64,000 bases of DNA from JAXLVB01 sp046329195 (GTDB taxonomy: Bacteria; Bacteroidota; Bacteroidia; Cytophagales; Spirosomataceae): positions 1,116,001-1,180,000 of the forward strand of contig JAXLVB010000002.1 in the NCBI GenBank assembly GCA_046329195.1, written 5' to 3'. The position numbers and the translations under genes are program-made. Below, in pieces: positions 16,846-24,215 of the stretch; the first letter of the stretch is position 1; each line of letters starts with the position of its first letter. The notes beneath the pieces were generated by a model. It did not search any database. It was not told where the DNA came from and worked only from the letters and a program-made list of their open reading frames with translations.

Positions 16846-16868
16846 ATCACCCTAAATTCAATTTGAAT

Positions 16869-18848
16869 ATGATAGGAGCAACGTTTGCAATCATTCAAGA
16901 TATTGCAGAACTCAGAAAGGTTAACCCAACCAACAAAACCAAACTATTTTACCTCATTGAGCAAGGAAAAGAGGGGCATTGGTATTATGATTCTGCCGAT
17001 ACAACTTCTACCGATAACGTAGGCACTATTGTAGTAAGCACTACGGGCGGACGGCGGTTCAAACGAATCACAGACAAAGAAGTGTATCCAGAATGGTTTG
17101 GAGCGAAAGGAGACGGAACTACTGACGACCGAGATGCACTCTATTATGCTTGCCAGTTTGCTTCACTCAATAAAAAAATTGTATCGCTGAGTGCCAATAC
17201 AACCTATGCCCTTGCTTCGCAATTACCAACCTTTGACAATCTAACCATCGAGGGCAACAATGCAACCTTAAAAGTATCGGGAGCCAATACTGGCATTAAC
17301 GTAAATAGTAATAGCAACGTCAAAATTAGAAATCTTAATTTTGACGGAGGTGGAAGTGGCACAATATCGTCAGGAGTAGCCAGTTGCTTGGTTTATGCCT
17401 ATCAGCCAAATCGTCTTACTATTGAAAATTGCAAGTTCAATAACAGTCGCAATGGAGGGGTTTGTGTCATAGAAGGCACTAATGTACGCATCCTGCATAA
17501 TGAGTTTACCAACAACAACGGCTATTATGACGTAGCTTGTGGTTATGGTGTAAGCACCACTAATTTCACAAACGTTCACATCATTGGAAATACTTGTACG
17601 TCCTCAGTCGAATTTGGAGTACACGTGCAAGGGGTGGGCAAAAATATTTTTATTAAGCGCAATTCCGTTTCTAATAAGAAGAAATACGGTATTGTGTGCT
17701 ACACCAATACTACTGGCGCACTCAAAATTGAAAACATAGTCGTCAAAGGTAATGTTGTGGAAGACGTTCAAAACGACAATACAAATTTTTCTGGATTCTT
17801 AGGAGGGCCCGGTATATATATGTCAGATGTTTACGATTTTACGGTGTCAGGCAACATATTGCGCCGTACTATGATTAACCGTACCGAAGTACCATTAAAT
17901 ACTACTTTACCTCCCGGTTCTATATCTATCAATACCTGCTCAAAGTACAATGTTGTTGATAATATCATCGAAACTACCGAAGGCTGCGGCATAGCTATTG
18001 GCCATCCTGATAGCTCCAGCGCATCCAAGGCGGCAATTATTCGAGGCAATAGCATTGTAGATGCGAAAAAGTATGGTATTCGTCTGATTGGGCAAGTAGA
18101 ATTGACCATTGCTCAGAACGATATTACAGGCCGAACCTCTAACGGTACAATAGGCATAGACTGTACTAACGCTGGAAATAGTGGTTTGTATAGCTTAAAC
18201 ATATCTGACAACCGTATTACCATTTGCGATATAGGAATTGAAGTATATAAGAATACAGGCATGACCACACTTCCCGAAAACATTGTCATTGCCAACAATA
18301 TTATTACTGATTGTACGCAGCAGTATATGTACTTAGACCAACTCAATAATTTGACCCTAAAAGGAAACATTTGTGCAGTCAAAAGTGTGGCTCATACAGC
18401 AAACGTGTATGCGCTATCACTAAGTACGTGTACCAATGTAATTATATCCAACAATCAAATTGTTGGCAAGTCGGGCAATTTATTAAGCCGTGGGCTTAAT
18501 ACGGCCTCATGTGCCAAAGTGTTAGTAGTCAATAACACCATCTTGAATATTTCTAACCAACAGTACATTTTTGCCGTAGGAAGTAGTACAAATATCTATT
18601 TTTATGGCAACAACACCGACCGCCTATCTAATCCGCTGTTTAGTAAATTCAACGTATCGGCTACTGACGACCCCTACAATGATAGCGATATTTCGGTGCG
18701 CTGGGGGACGGCTATCCCAACGGGATATTGGTCAGCAAAAGGGTCTATTGTTTGGAATCAAAACGCTGCCAGCGGCCAGCCGTCGGGTTGGATATGTGTT
18801 ACCGCAGGTACACCCGGTACATGGAAGGTGATTAGTACGTTGCCGTAA
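16869..18848 (+). CDS. Right-handed beta-helix tailspike/depolymerase-like protein
   Basis: The 659-residue protein has the layout of phage tailspikes. A small head-binding part carries FKRITDKEVYPEWFGAKGDG, the usual start of Pectate_lyase_3 spikes. Some 15 parallel beta-helix coils rich in Asn and Val/Ile follow (N.I.GN, NVVDNII), and a C-terminal cap ends in WICVTAGTPGTWKVI. It would bind and possibly cut host surface polysaccharide. ATG 16869 is preferred to a TTG six bases earlier. The leader before it again has CCTAAATTCAA. Confidence 0.8.
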   Translation: MIGATFAIIQDIAELRKVNPTNKTKLFYLIEQGKEGHWYYDSADTTSTDNVGTIVVSTTGGRRFKRITDKEVYPEWFGAKGDGTTDDRDALYYACQFASLNKKIVSLSANTTYALASQLPTFDNLTIEGNNATLKVSGANTGINVNSNSNVKIRNLNFDGGGSGTISSGVASCLVYAYQPNRLTIENCKFNNSRNGGVCVIEGTNVRILHNEFTNNNGYYDVACGYGVSTTNFTNVHIIGNTCTSSVEFGVHVQGVGKNIFIKRNSVSNKKKYGIVCYTNTTGALKIENIVVKGNVVEDVQNDNTNFSGFLGGPGIYMSDVYDFTVSGNILRRTMINRTEVPLNTTLPPGSISINTCSKYNVVDNIIETTEGCGIAIGHPDSSSASKAAIIRGNSIVDAKKYGIRLIGQVELTIAQNDITGRTSNGTIGIDCTNAGNSGLYSLNISDNRITICDIGIEVYKNTGMTTLPENIVIANNIITDCTQQYMYLDQLNNLTLKGNICAVKSVAHTANVYALSLSTCTNVIISNNQIVGKSGNLLSRGLNTASCAKVLVVNNTILNISNQQYIFAVGSSTNIYFYGNNTDRLSNPLFSKFNVSATDDPYNDSDISVRWGTAIPTGYWSAKGSIVWNQNAASGQPSGWICVTAGTPGTWKVISTLP

Positions 18849-18868
18849 ACAAAAAAATTGTATCTTTG
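18840..18868 (+). promoter_or_regulatory. Promoter of the tRNA-like gene
   Basis: TATCTTTG at 18861-18868 is an exact TAnnTTTG -7 box, and a TTG lies at 18840-18842 near the -33 position, inside the last codons of the spike gene. It is four bases upstream of the tRNA-like sequence, as is usual for Bacteroidota tRNA promoters. Confidence 0.65.
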
Positions 18869-18871
18869 CAA

Positions 18872-18944
18872 TGCGGTGAGGGCTTTGGTGTCCCCGTCAG
18901 GCTCATAACCTTGACACTCGCAAGTTCGATTCTTGCCGTCGCTA
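18872..18944 (+). tRNA. tRNA-like gene, CAU anticodon, degenerate
   Basis: A 73-base cloverleaf can be drawn. The acceptor arm 18872-18878 pairs with 18937-18943 (six of seven, two wobbles), and the D-arm is GGG/CCC around a GG-containing loop. An anticodon stem TCAGG pairs with CCTTGA only if one base is bulged, leaving the loop CTCATAA. The T-arm (GCAAG, loop TTCGATT, CTTGC) is perfect. It has its own promoter and terminator. The bulge and weak acceptor suggest a virus-borne or decaying tRNA-Met/Ile rather than a housekeeping one. Confidence 0.55.
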
Positions 18945-18950
18945 CTATAC

Positions 18951-18983
18951 AAAAAGGCCAAGCAAATCTGTTTGGCCTTTTTT
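18951..18983 (+). terminator. Rho-independent terminator
   Basis: AAAAAGGCCAA is followed by a 9-10 base loop and its near-perfect complement TTGGCCTTTTTT. It ends the tRNA-like transcript and can also serve the Doc gene arriving from the other strand, whose stop is five bases away. Confidence 0.75.
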
Positions 18984-18987
18984 GGTA

Positions 18988-19428
18988 TCAATCTAAAATC
19001 ATTATTTTAATTTTTCTTTTTAAACGGTTCATTACCTTTTTAAAATCTTCCGCAGAGCTTTCTGAGGTATAAATAGCCAATTCAAATAAATCGTTCAAAA
19101 GAGTTTGTTCATCTAAATATACCTCTAACGCATTTCGTTTGAGAAACTCAAAAAGAGCTACTACCGCCACACGTTTATTCCCATTAAAAAAAGGATGATT
19201 CTTTATTAAAGCATAAAATAAAAAAGCTGCTTTAGAATGAAGGTTTGGATACTGTTCTTTGCCAAAATAATTTGCTTGAACCTGAGCAATAATACCTTCC
19301 AACTTTCCTGCATATCTTGTATGAAACGCTGGAATGTCCTCTGAAAAGGTTTCTCGTATGGCTATTAAAGCGTTTACTATACGCTCAAAATCATCTATTT
19401 CAAGGTAATCGTAAACTCTTTTCATCAT
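18988..19428 (-). CDS. doc: Fic/Doc-family toxin
   Basis: The 146-residue protein carries the Fic core HPFFNGNKR at residues 78-86. The usual acidic residue before GN is Asn here. Doc toxins modify translation factors (Phd/Doc of P1 phosphorylates EF-Tu), while other Fic proteins transfer AMP; which applies here cannot be told. It overlaps the upstream DUF2188 gene by four bases, the normal layout of a toxin downstream of its antitoxin. It lies at the end of the virus-like element, where it may act as an addiction module. Confidence 0.8.
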   Translation of the reverse strand: MMKRVYDYLEIDDFERIVNALIAIRETFSEDIPAFHTRYAGKLEGIIAQVQANYFGKEQYPNLHSKAAFLFYALIKNHPFFNGNKRVAVVALFEFLKRNALEVYLDEQTLLNDLFELAIYTSESSAEDFKKVMNRLKRKIKIMILD

Positions 19429-19811
19429 TTTTTCTTAACTAATTTGCTTCCTTTTTTATCATATTCAGCCAAACGATTTAAAACAGGCTTCAATTTTCTT
19501 AACTCTTCAATAGTTACCCCTTTAATCTTCTGATTCACCTTTTTCTTATGATATATCTCCGTTGGTTTTGCTACAATTTTCTTTCTTACAGAAGAACGCT
19601 CCCATCGAGATATTTGCCCATCAGCATAGTGAACAACTACATCGAATCCTTTATTTTTAAAAATACGTGCCTTTACTAATGCTTCACTTTTTAAAGCATG
19701 GCTACTTTCAGGTCGAGATATACCTTCTTTTTTGACAACCCATTGAGTGTCCGACTTGACCACATGAATTTTACCATTTTTTTTCATTTTGCTACCTAAT
19801 GGATAGTACAC
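19425..19811 (-). CDS. DUF2188 protein, probable antitoxin of Doc
   Basis: The 128-residue protein has a DUF2188-like domain at about residues 10-65 (HVVKSDTQWVVKKEG, SEALVKARIF, VVVHYADGQISRW). A basic, Lys-rich C-terminal half follows. DUF2188 proteins are small and often sit next to toxins or in mobile regions. The four-base overlap with the Doc gene supports a toxin-antitoxin pair, though Phd-type antitoxins are the usual partner, so the pairing is inferred. Confidence 0.65.
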   Translation of the reverse strand: MYYPLGSKMKKNGKIHVVKSDTQWVVKKEGISRPESSHALKSEALVKARIFKNKGFDVVVHYADGQISRWERSSVRKKIVAKPTEIYHKKKVNQKIKGVTIEELRKLKPVLNRLAEYDKKGSKLVKKK

Positions 19812-19850
19812 AGACTAATTTAAAACAAAAGTACGCCAATATAATCATTT

Positions 19851-20432
19851 TTATAGGCTTACCCCCCGAAACTTCAAGTAATTGTAAAGCGTTCGGCGAG
19901 AGATTCCCAACGTGGCCATTATTTCCGATGTGGTTAGCTTTCTTTCTTTATAGAGCGTTTCGGCGGCCATAGCCGTTTTTTGCGCCTCCTTAGATAACCC
20001 TTTCGGGCGGCCTCCTGTTTTACCCCTTGCCCTTGCTGCCGACAGTCCTGCCAAGGTACGCTCTCGAATCTTGTTTCGCTCAAACTCCGCAAAAGCCGCA
20101 GCAATCTGTAAAAACAGCTTGCCGTGCGAAGTGGTGGTATCAACAGGTAAACCCGTTAAGGTTTTTAGACCAACGCCCCGTTGGGTTAGCTCTTCAATGG
20201 TTTGCACCAAGTCAACCAGCGAGCGGCCAAGGCGGTCTAAGTTCCATATCACCAGTACGTCACCACTCCGTAATTTGCCCGATAGCTTTGCAAACTCAGG
20301 ACGTTCTTTGGAGGCCGTTGCACCCGATTCAAAATCAGTAAAGAGTTGCTCACAACCTTCTTGCCTTAGTGCATCAAGTTGAAGGTTGGGGTTCTGGTCG
20401 TCACGGCTCACACGAGCATAGCCTATTTTCAT
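19851..20432 (-). CDS. Serine recombinase (resolvase/invertase)
   Basis: The 193-residue protein is a complete small serine recombinase. It has YARVSRDDQNP with catalytic Ser9, the LVIWNLDRLGRSL segment, IAAAFAEFERNKIRERTLAGL forming the long dimer helix, and a C-terminal HTH (TTSEIMATLGISRRTLYNYL). It likely resolves or inverts DNA at sites in the repeat-rich region directly upstream of its start. It could belong to the integrated element or be a later addition. Confidence 0.85.
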   Translation of the reverse strand: MKIGYARVSRDDQNPNLQLDALRQEGCEQLFTDFESGATASKERPEFAKLSGKLRSGDVLVIWNLDRLGRSLVDLVQTIEELTQRGVGLKTLTGLPVDTTTSHGKLFLQIAAAFAEFERNKIRERTLAGLSAARARGKTGGRPKGLSKEAQKTAMAAETLYKERKLTTSEIMATLGISRRTLYNYLKFRGVSL

Positions 20433-20436
20433 GTAT

Positions 20437-20552
20437 TGTTTACTTTATTAATCGAAAAGTAAATATAGTAAACAAAGAAAAAGTAAACAAGATAAATGCA
20501 CAAGAATTGAGCCAAATAAAACAACAAACTAAACACTTAGGTTTGTTTACTT
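20437..20552. repeat. Cluster of GTAAACAA repeats in both orientations (candidate res site)
   Basis: TTGTTTACTTT (20437-20447), AGTAAA plus GTAAACAAAG (20459-20476), AAGTAAACAAG (20481-20491) and GTTTGTTTACTT (20541-20552) share one core in direct and inverted order. They lie immediately upstream of the serine recombinase start, where resolvase binding sites and operators are normally found. The rest of the gene-free stretch to 20748 shows nothing else clear. Confidence 0.5.
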
Positions 20553-20748
20553 AAACGAGGGTTTTATGCTGCCTCGTATGTTTCTGGGCAATTATGACTA
20601 AGTGTGTGATTATAAGGATAAATTGATAAAACGCATACTTTGTAATCGTATAGAAGAAAAGTGTGATTTATTTTGATTTGGATAAAAGATTTTTTAATTT
20701 GACCATTAGTAAAGAGCAAATTTGACCAAATTTCTTTCATAAAATCAG

Positions 20749-21798
20749 ATGCGAAACATTCAATGGCTAAAGTTTTCGGAGATAAACCTTAAAGACCCTT
20801 TTTTCAATTCTTTGAAAGAAGACTATAATGAATTTGAAAATTGGTTTATCAAAAAATCTCAGGAGGAAGCCAAGGCATTTATATTGTCTTCCGAGAAAGG
20901 TTTAGAGGCTTTCCTTTTTCTTAAAAGTGAAGAGGGCGAAATTAATGATGTCATTCCTCCTTTACCTGCATCGAAAAGACTTAAAATAGGCACTTTTAAG
21001 GTAAATCCTCATGGAACAAGGCTTGGTGAAAGATTCATTAAAAAGATATTTGATTATGGAATCAAGTATAATTTTAAAGAAGCCTATGTTACTGTTTTTC
21101 CGAAGCATAGTATCCTAATAGACCTATTGCAAAAATATGGATTTGTACATAGAGGAGTCAAAAAAACAGCGAATGGTGAAGAATTAGTGCTTGTCAAGGA
21201 CTTCAAAACCTTCAATAATGACTTACTCTTGGACTATCCAAGATTTCAATCAACAGGAGTAAACAAGTACCTACTTGCCATTTATCCTGATTTTCACACA
21301 AGGCTTTTCCCTGATTCTATCTTAAATTCAGAAAGTTTTGATGTAGTAAATGATGTATCTCACACCAACAGTATTCATAAGGTTTATGTATGTTTTATGG
21401 ATGTTAGTCAGCTACGAAGAGGTGACATAATAGTAATCTATCGTACCAAAGATGATAAAGGCCCAGCACACTATCGTTCCGTAGTTACTTCTATATGTGT
21501 TGTTGAAGAAGTCAGAACCAAAAAAGATTTTAAATCTTTTGCTGAGTATCTATCTTATTGTCAACCATATAGCGTTTTTTCATCAGAAGAATTATTGGAC
21601 TGGTATAACAATAAAAATATTTTTACCATTAAAATGATGTATAATGCAGCAATCCAAAAAAGACTTACCAGAGGAATGTTAATTGAAGAACTAAAGATTA
21701 ACGACAAAATGCGCTGGAATTTCTTTCAACTAAAGGATGACCAATTTTCAAAAATAATAACCTACGGAAAAGTTGATGAAAATCTTATTATCTATTAA
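20749..21798 (+). CDS. GNAT-like acetyltransferase fused to EVE/PUA-like domain
   Basis: The 349-residue protein has a GNAT-type half (about residues 60-140) with VNPHGTRLGERFIKKI, matching the acetyl-CoA loop, and LLQKYGFVHRG, matching motif B. The second half contains QLRRGDIIVIYRT, GPAHYRSVVTSICVVEEV, the layout of EVE/PUA-like modified-base readers. It overlaps the ASCH gene downstream by 23 bases, so the two act together. Pairs like this occur in mobile regions and may be a toxin or defence module modifying RNA or nucleotides (inference). Confidence 0.65.
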   Translation: MRNIQWLKFSEINLKDPFFNSLKEDYNEFENWFIKKSQEEAKAFILSSEKGLEAFLFLKSEEGEINDVIPPLPASKRLKIGTFKVNPHGTRLGERFIKKIFDYGIKYNFKEAYVTVFPKHSILIDLLQKYGFVHRGVKKTANGEELVLVKDFKTFNNDLLLDYPRFQSTGVNKYLLAIYPDFHTRLFPDSILNSESFDVVNDVSHTNSIHKVYVCFMDVSQLRRGDIIVIYRTKDDKGPAHYRSVVTSICVVEEVRTKKDFKSFAEYLSYCQPYSVFSSEELLDWYNNKNIFTIKMMYNAAIQKRLTRGMLIEELKINDKMRWNFFQLKDDQFSKIITYGKVDENLIIY

Positions 21799-22153
21799 GC
21801 CAGAATTTGCGGATAAAATTTTTGAAGGAACTAAACAATTCGAGTTTAGGAAATCAATCTTCAAAGATAAAACAGTTAGGAAGGTGGTGGTTTATGCGTC
21901 GTCTCCGATTCAAAAAGTAGTCGGTGAGTTTGAGATAGAGTATATCCTAAATACTAACCCCTCAACTCTTTGGGAAGAAACTAAAGAGTTTGCTGGAATC
22001 TCAAAGGAGTTTTTTGATGCGTATTTTAATAATCGAAAAATGGCTTTTGCTTTTAAAATTAAGTCCGTAAAATCTTATAAACAACCGCTTTGTTTAAAGA
22101 GGGATTTTAAAATTAACACTCCCCCTCAATCATTTATGTATTTGAATGATTAA
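21776..22153 (+). CDS. ASCH-domain protein
   Basis: The 125-residue protein matches ASCH-type small RNA-binding proteins: LLSIKPEFADKIFEGTKQFEFRKSIF at the start, then VVVYASSPIQKVVGEFEIEYI. ASCH domains bind RNA and some cut it. ATG 21776 lies inside the acetyltransferase gene, which indicates coupled translation. It is followed by a short gap and a convergent gene. Confidence 0.75.
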   Translation: MKILLSIKPEFADKIFEGTKQFEFRKSIFKDKTVRKVVVYASSPIQKVVGEFEIEYILNTNPSTLWEETKEFAGISKEFFDAYFNNRKMAFAFKIKSVKSYKQPLCLKRDFKINTPPQSFMYLND

Positions 22154-22177
22154 GTCTATAATTCACCTTTTAGGGTA

Positions 22178-22546
22178 TTAATTCAGGTTTTTTGGGTCTC
22201 TAATAACAAGTTGATCCTTACCTTTGTAAAGTTCAATTTTGCCTTTTGCCTTAATAAATGTTCCAACTTTAAAGGTTGTGTCTGGACGGCTCTTGAAAAG
22301 TTGAGCCACATCATTCCACAACAAAACTGTAAAATGAGTTGTGTCCTCCTTAAAATTAAAGAATGTAGGTATCCCTTTAATACTCTCCACTCGTCTTGCA
22401 CTAAGGACTTTGCCTTTTAGGACAACCTCCTTGCCAATATAATTATATGATTCCTTTACAGAAATAGTATCTATCTTTTGTGCCGTTGATAAGAACGATA
22501 GGAATACCAATTTGGCAATAATCAGAATTGTATTAAACTTGGTCAT
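22178..22546 (-). CDS. Secreted OB-fold protein
   Basis: The 122-residue protein begins with a signal peptide (MTKFNTILIIAKLVFLSFLSTAQ). It continues as a small OB-fold-like domain: SYNYIGKEVVLKGKVLSARR, FTVLLWNDVAQLF, GTFIKAKGKIELYKGKDQLVI. Such periplasmic or surface OB domains are widespread in Bacteroidota and are thought to bind nucleic acid or sugars. It is a single gene, convergent with the ASCH gene. Confidence 0.65.
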   Translation of the reverse strand: MTKFNTILIIAKLVFLSFLSTAQKIDTISVKESYNYIGKEVVLKGKVLSARRVESIKGIPTFFNFKEDTTHFTVLLWNDVAQLFKSRPDTTFKVGTFIKAKGKIELYKGKDQLVIRDPKNLN

Positions 22547-22692
22547 CTTTGTTTTGGATAAATTTTAAAGAGTTTAACAGGCAAATATATAAGAAATTAA
22601 CATGATTCCAGCACTTAATTGCATAAGTATTCCTATAATGTCTTTTTGAATATAAGTAATTAATTATCAGCGCAATTGAATAGTATCAATCA

Positions 22693-22722
22693 AAGCATCC
22701 CTACAAATTCGTAGGGATGCTT
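22693..22722. terminator. Perfect 12-bp hairpin after the integrase gene
   Basis: AAGCATCCCTAC and GTAGGGATGCTT pair perfectly around a six-base loop, six bases past the integrase stop on the minus strand. T-rich sequence follows on both strands, so it can stop transcription either way. Confidence 0.65.
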
Positions 22723-22727
22723 ATTAT

Positions 22728-23891
22728 TTACCCTAACAATCCCCCCAATTCGTCCTCAATAGACTTACGAGTGAGCTTGGCGTAAAACCGTTGGGTAGTC
22801 AGTACGTTAGTATGGCCAAGTATGGCCGAAACGGTCTCTATCCGTACTTTGGCTACGTTAAGCAAATACATGGCCATTGTGTAGCGAGCCGTGTAAGTCG
22901 TGATTTTAACATTCAATTCAGCCACACGACTAATTTCCTCCAAAAATTGATTGGTCTTATCCAGCGAAATAACAGGCGGCCTCCAGTCATACTTTTCCAT
23001 GAGGTTTTTTACGGGCGGCAGGACCGGTATTTGAGCAAACACATCTGACTTGGTGCGCTGAATCACAATAAAGTCACAACGTTCGCCTTGCTGTACGTGC
23101 TGTTGGCGGTCAAACTTCACCAAGTCTGCATAGGTCATACCCGTATAACATTGTATCAGAAAGAAATCCGCTACCTTTTGGAGCCGTTCATTAAAATAGC
23201 TACACGTTTGCACCTTGGTTAAATCGTCTGCACTTAAATAAACCTTGGGCTTTGGCAAGTCTTTTTTTCCCTTGATATGAGCTATACAATTGTGTTCAAG
23301 GTAGCCGTGAGCAATAGCGTAGTTAATTATACGTTTCAGGGCTTGGGTATGTTTCAAAATTTGGTTGTTGGCATTGTAGGTTCGTAAATATCGTTGATAC
23401 TGTTCTACAAATTGAGGGGTTACGTCCTCTAAAGCCAAGTCAGCTTTTCGTATCGAGGCCAAATACTTTTCTGTATTGTGCAAAAACGTAAACCAATTTT
23501 TTAGGGACGACTTTGCCACGTCGGCCCGGTGTTGCTCCAAGAAGGCACGATAACTTTTAAGCAACGTCATTTCGCCATTCTTGGTTTTGCTCAGATACAG
23601 CGTCCGAATGATGGTTGCATTACAGGTCTTGCCTTTGGCTAACAGGTCGTTGTAAATCACTTTGAGGTCTGTAATAATGCGCTCCAGTTGGATATTGTCT
23701 TGCGCCACGCTGCCAGACCTACCTTTAATACGTTGAGTGGGTTGATGCCACGCCGATAGCAAACAGCCAACTTTGGTCGAAAAGTCCGTGGCAGCAATAC
23801 CGTTGACTTTAAGGCGGCAGTATATCCTAACTAATGGGTCTGCCTGATTTTTACTTTCGGTTCTTGGGAAGAACCTAACCGAGATACTCAT
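22728..23891 (-). CDS. int: Tyrosine integrase of the tRNA-linked element (IntDOT-like)
   Basis: The 387-residue protein has the Bacteroidota phage-integrase layout: arm-binding N-terminus (SVRFFPRTE, then IYCRLKVNG), a SAM-like core-binding domain at about residues 105-215, and a catalytic domain. LGHTNVLTTQRFYAKL holds the His region and nucleophile Tyr, and RTKSD the Lys. The first catalytic Arg is absent (TGMTYADL), as in IntDOT-type enzymes, and the HxxR box reads YTAR. ATG 23891, after an A-rich stretch, is preferred to ATG 23939. It lies beside the 3' end of tRNA-Val, its likely target. Confidence 0.8.
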   Translation of the reverse strand: MSISVRFFPRTESKNQADPLVRIYCRLKVNGIAATDFSTKVGCLLSAWHQPTQRIKGRSGSVAQDNIQLERIITDLKVIYNDLLAKGKTCNATIIRTLYLSKTKNGEMTLLKSYRAFLEQHRADVAKSSLKNWFTFLHNTEKYLASIRKADLALEDVTPQFVEQYQRYLRTYNANNQILKHTQALKRIINYAIAHGYLEHNCIAHIKGKKDLPKPKVYLSADDLTKVQTCSYFNERLQKVADFFLIQCYTGMTYADLVKFDRQQHVQQGERCDFIVIQRTKSDVFAQIPVLPPVKNLMEKYDWRPPVISLDKTNQFLEEISRVAELNVKITTYTARYTMAMYLLNVAKVRIETVSAILGHTNVLTTQRFYAKLTRKSIEDELGGLLG

Positions 23892-24044
23892 TCTTTTTTT
23901 GCATGGTGTTTTTGGCAGACCAGTACAATCTATATGCAAGTTACCAACCCTACTGTCGAAATTTATCCAACGGTTTGGAGGGGTGGTACGGCTAATTTGC
24001 CTTGTACCACAAACTACATTGAAATAAGCGGCTGATTAAGAGAC

Positions 24045-24076
24045 AAAACCCTCATTGTCACGACTTTGAGGGTTTT
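24045..24076 (-). terminator. Terminator downstream of tRNA-Val
   Basis: AAAACCCTCA and TGAGGGTTTT form a perfect 10-bp stem with a 12-base loop, 37 bases past the tRNA 3' end in its direction of transcription. Confidence 0.6.
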
Positions 24077-24112
24077 GATTGGCAAGAAAAAAGTAAGAGT
24101 ATCGTTATTTTG

Positions 24113-24187
24113 TGGGAGTTGGGGGATTCGAACCCACGACCTCCGCCCTGTCAAGGCGGCGCTCTAAACCAACTGAGCTAAACGCCC
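24113..24187 (-). tRNA. tRNA-Val(GAC), probable attachment site
   Basis: Read on the minus strand the sequence folds into a full tRNA. The acceptor starts GGGCGTT, the D-arm is AGCTCAGTTGG, the anticodon loop TTGACAG gives anticodon GAC (Val), and TTCGAAT is the T-loop. CCA is not encoded. Two positions do not pair: one in the T-stem (GTGGG against CCCCC) and one in the acceptor (GGGCGTT against AACTCCC). Both lie on the 3' side facing the integrase, as if the 3' half came from an integrated element. Confidence 0.9.
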
Positions 24188-24215
24188 TTTGCCTGCAAAA
24201 TTAGAAAAATTAGTT

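Noticed and set aside
20027..20382. Plus-strand open frames opposite the serine recombinase
   Set aside because: They are antisense shadows of a complete recombinase gene with all family motifs.
22728..23891. The IntDOT-like integrase as the integron integrase
   Set aside because: It lies beyond a tRNA and two host genes from the array, abuts the tRNA-Val 3' end, and lacks IntI-like features, whereas the 27059-28666 gene adjoins the attI-like site.
24113..24187. tRNA-Asp
   Set aside because: The string CTGTCAAGG looks like a GTC anticodon on the plus strand, but the gene is on the minus strand and its loop is TTGACAG, anticodon GAC (Val).
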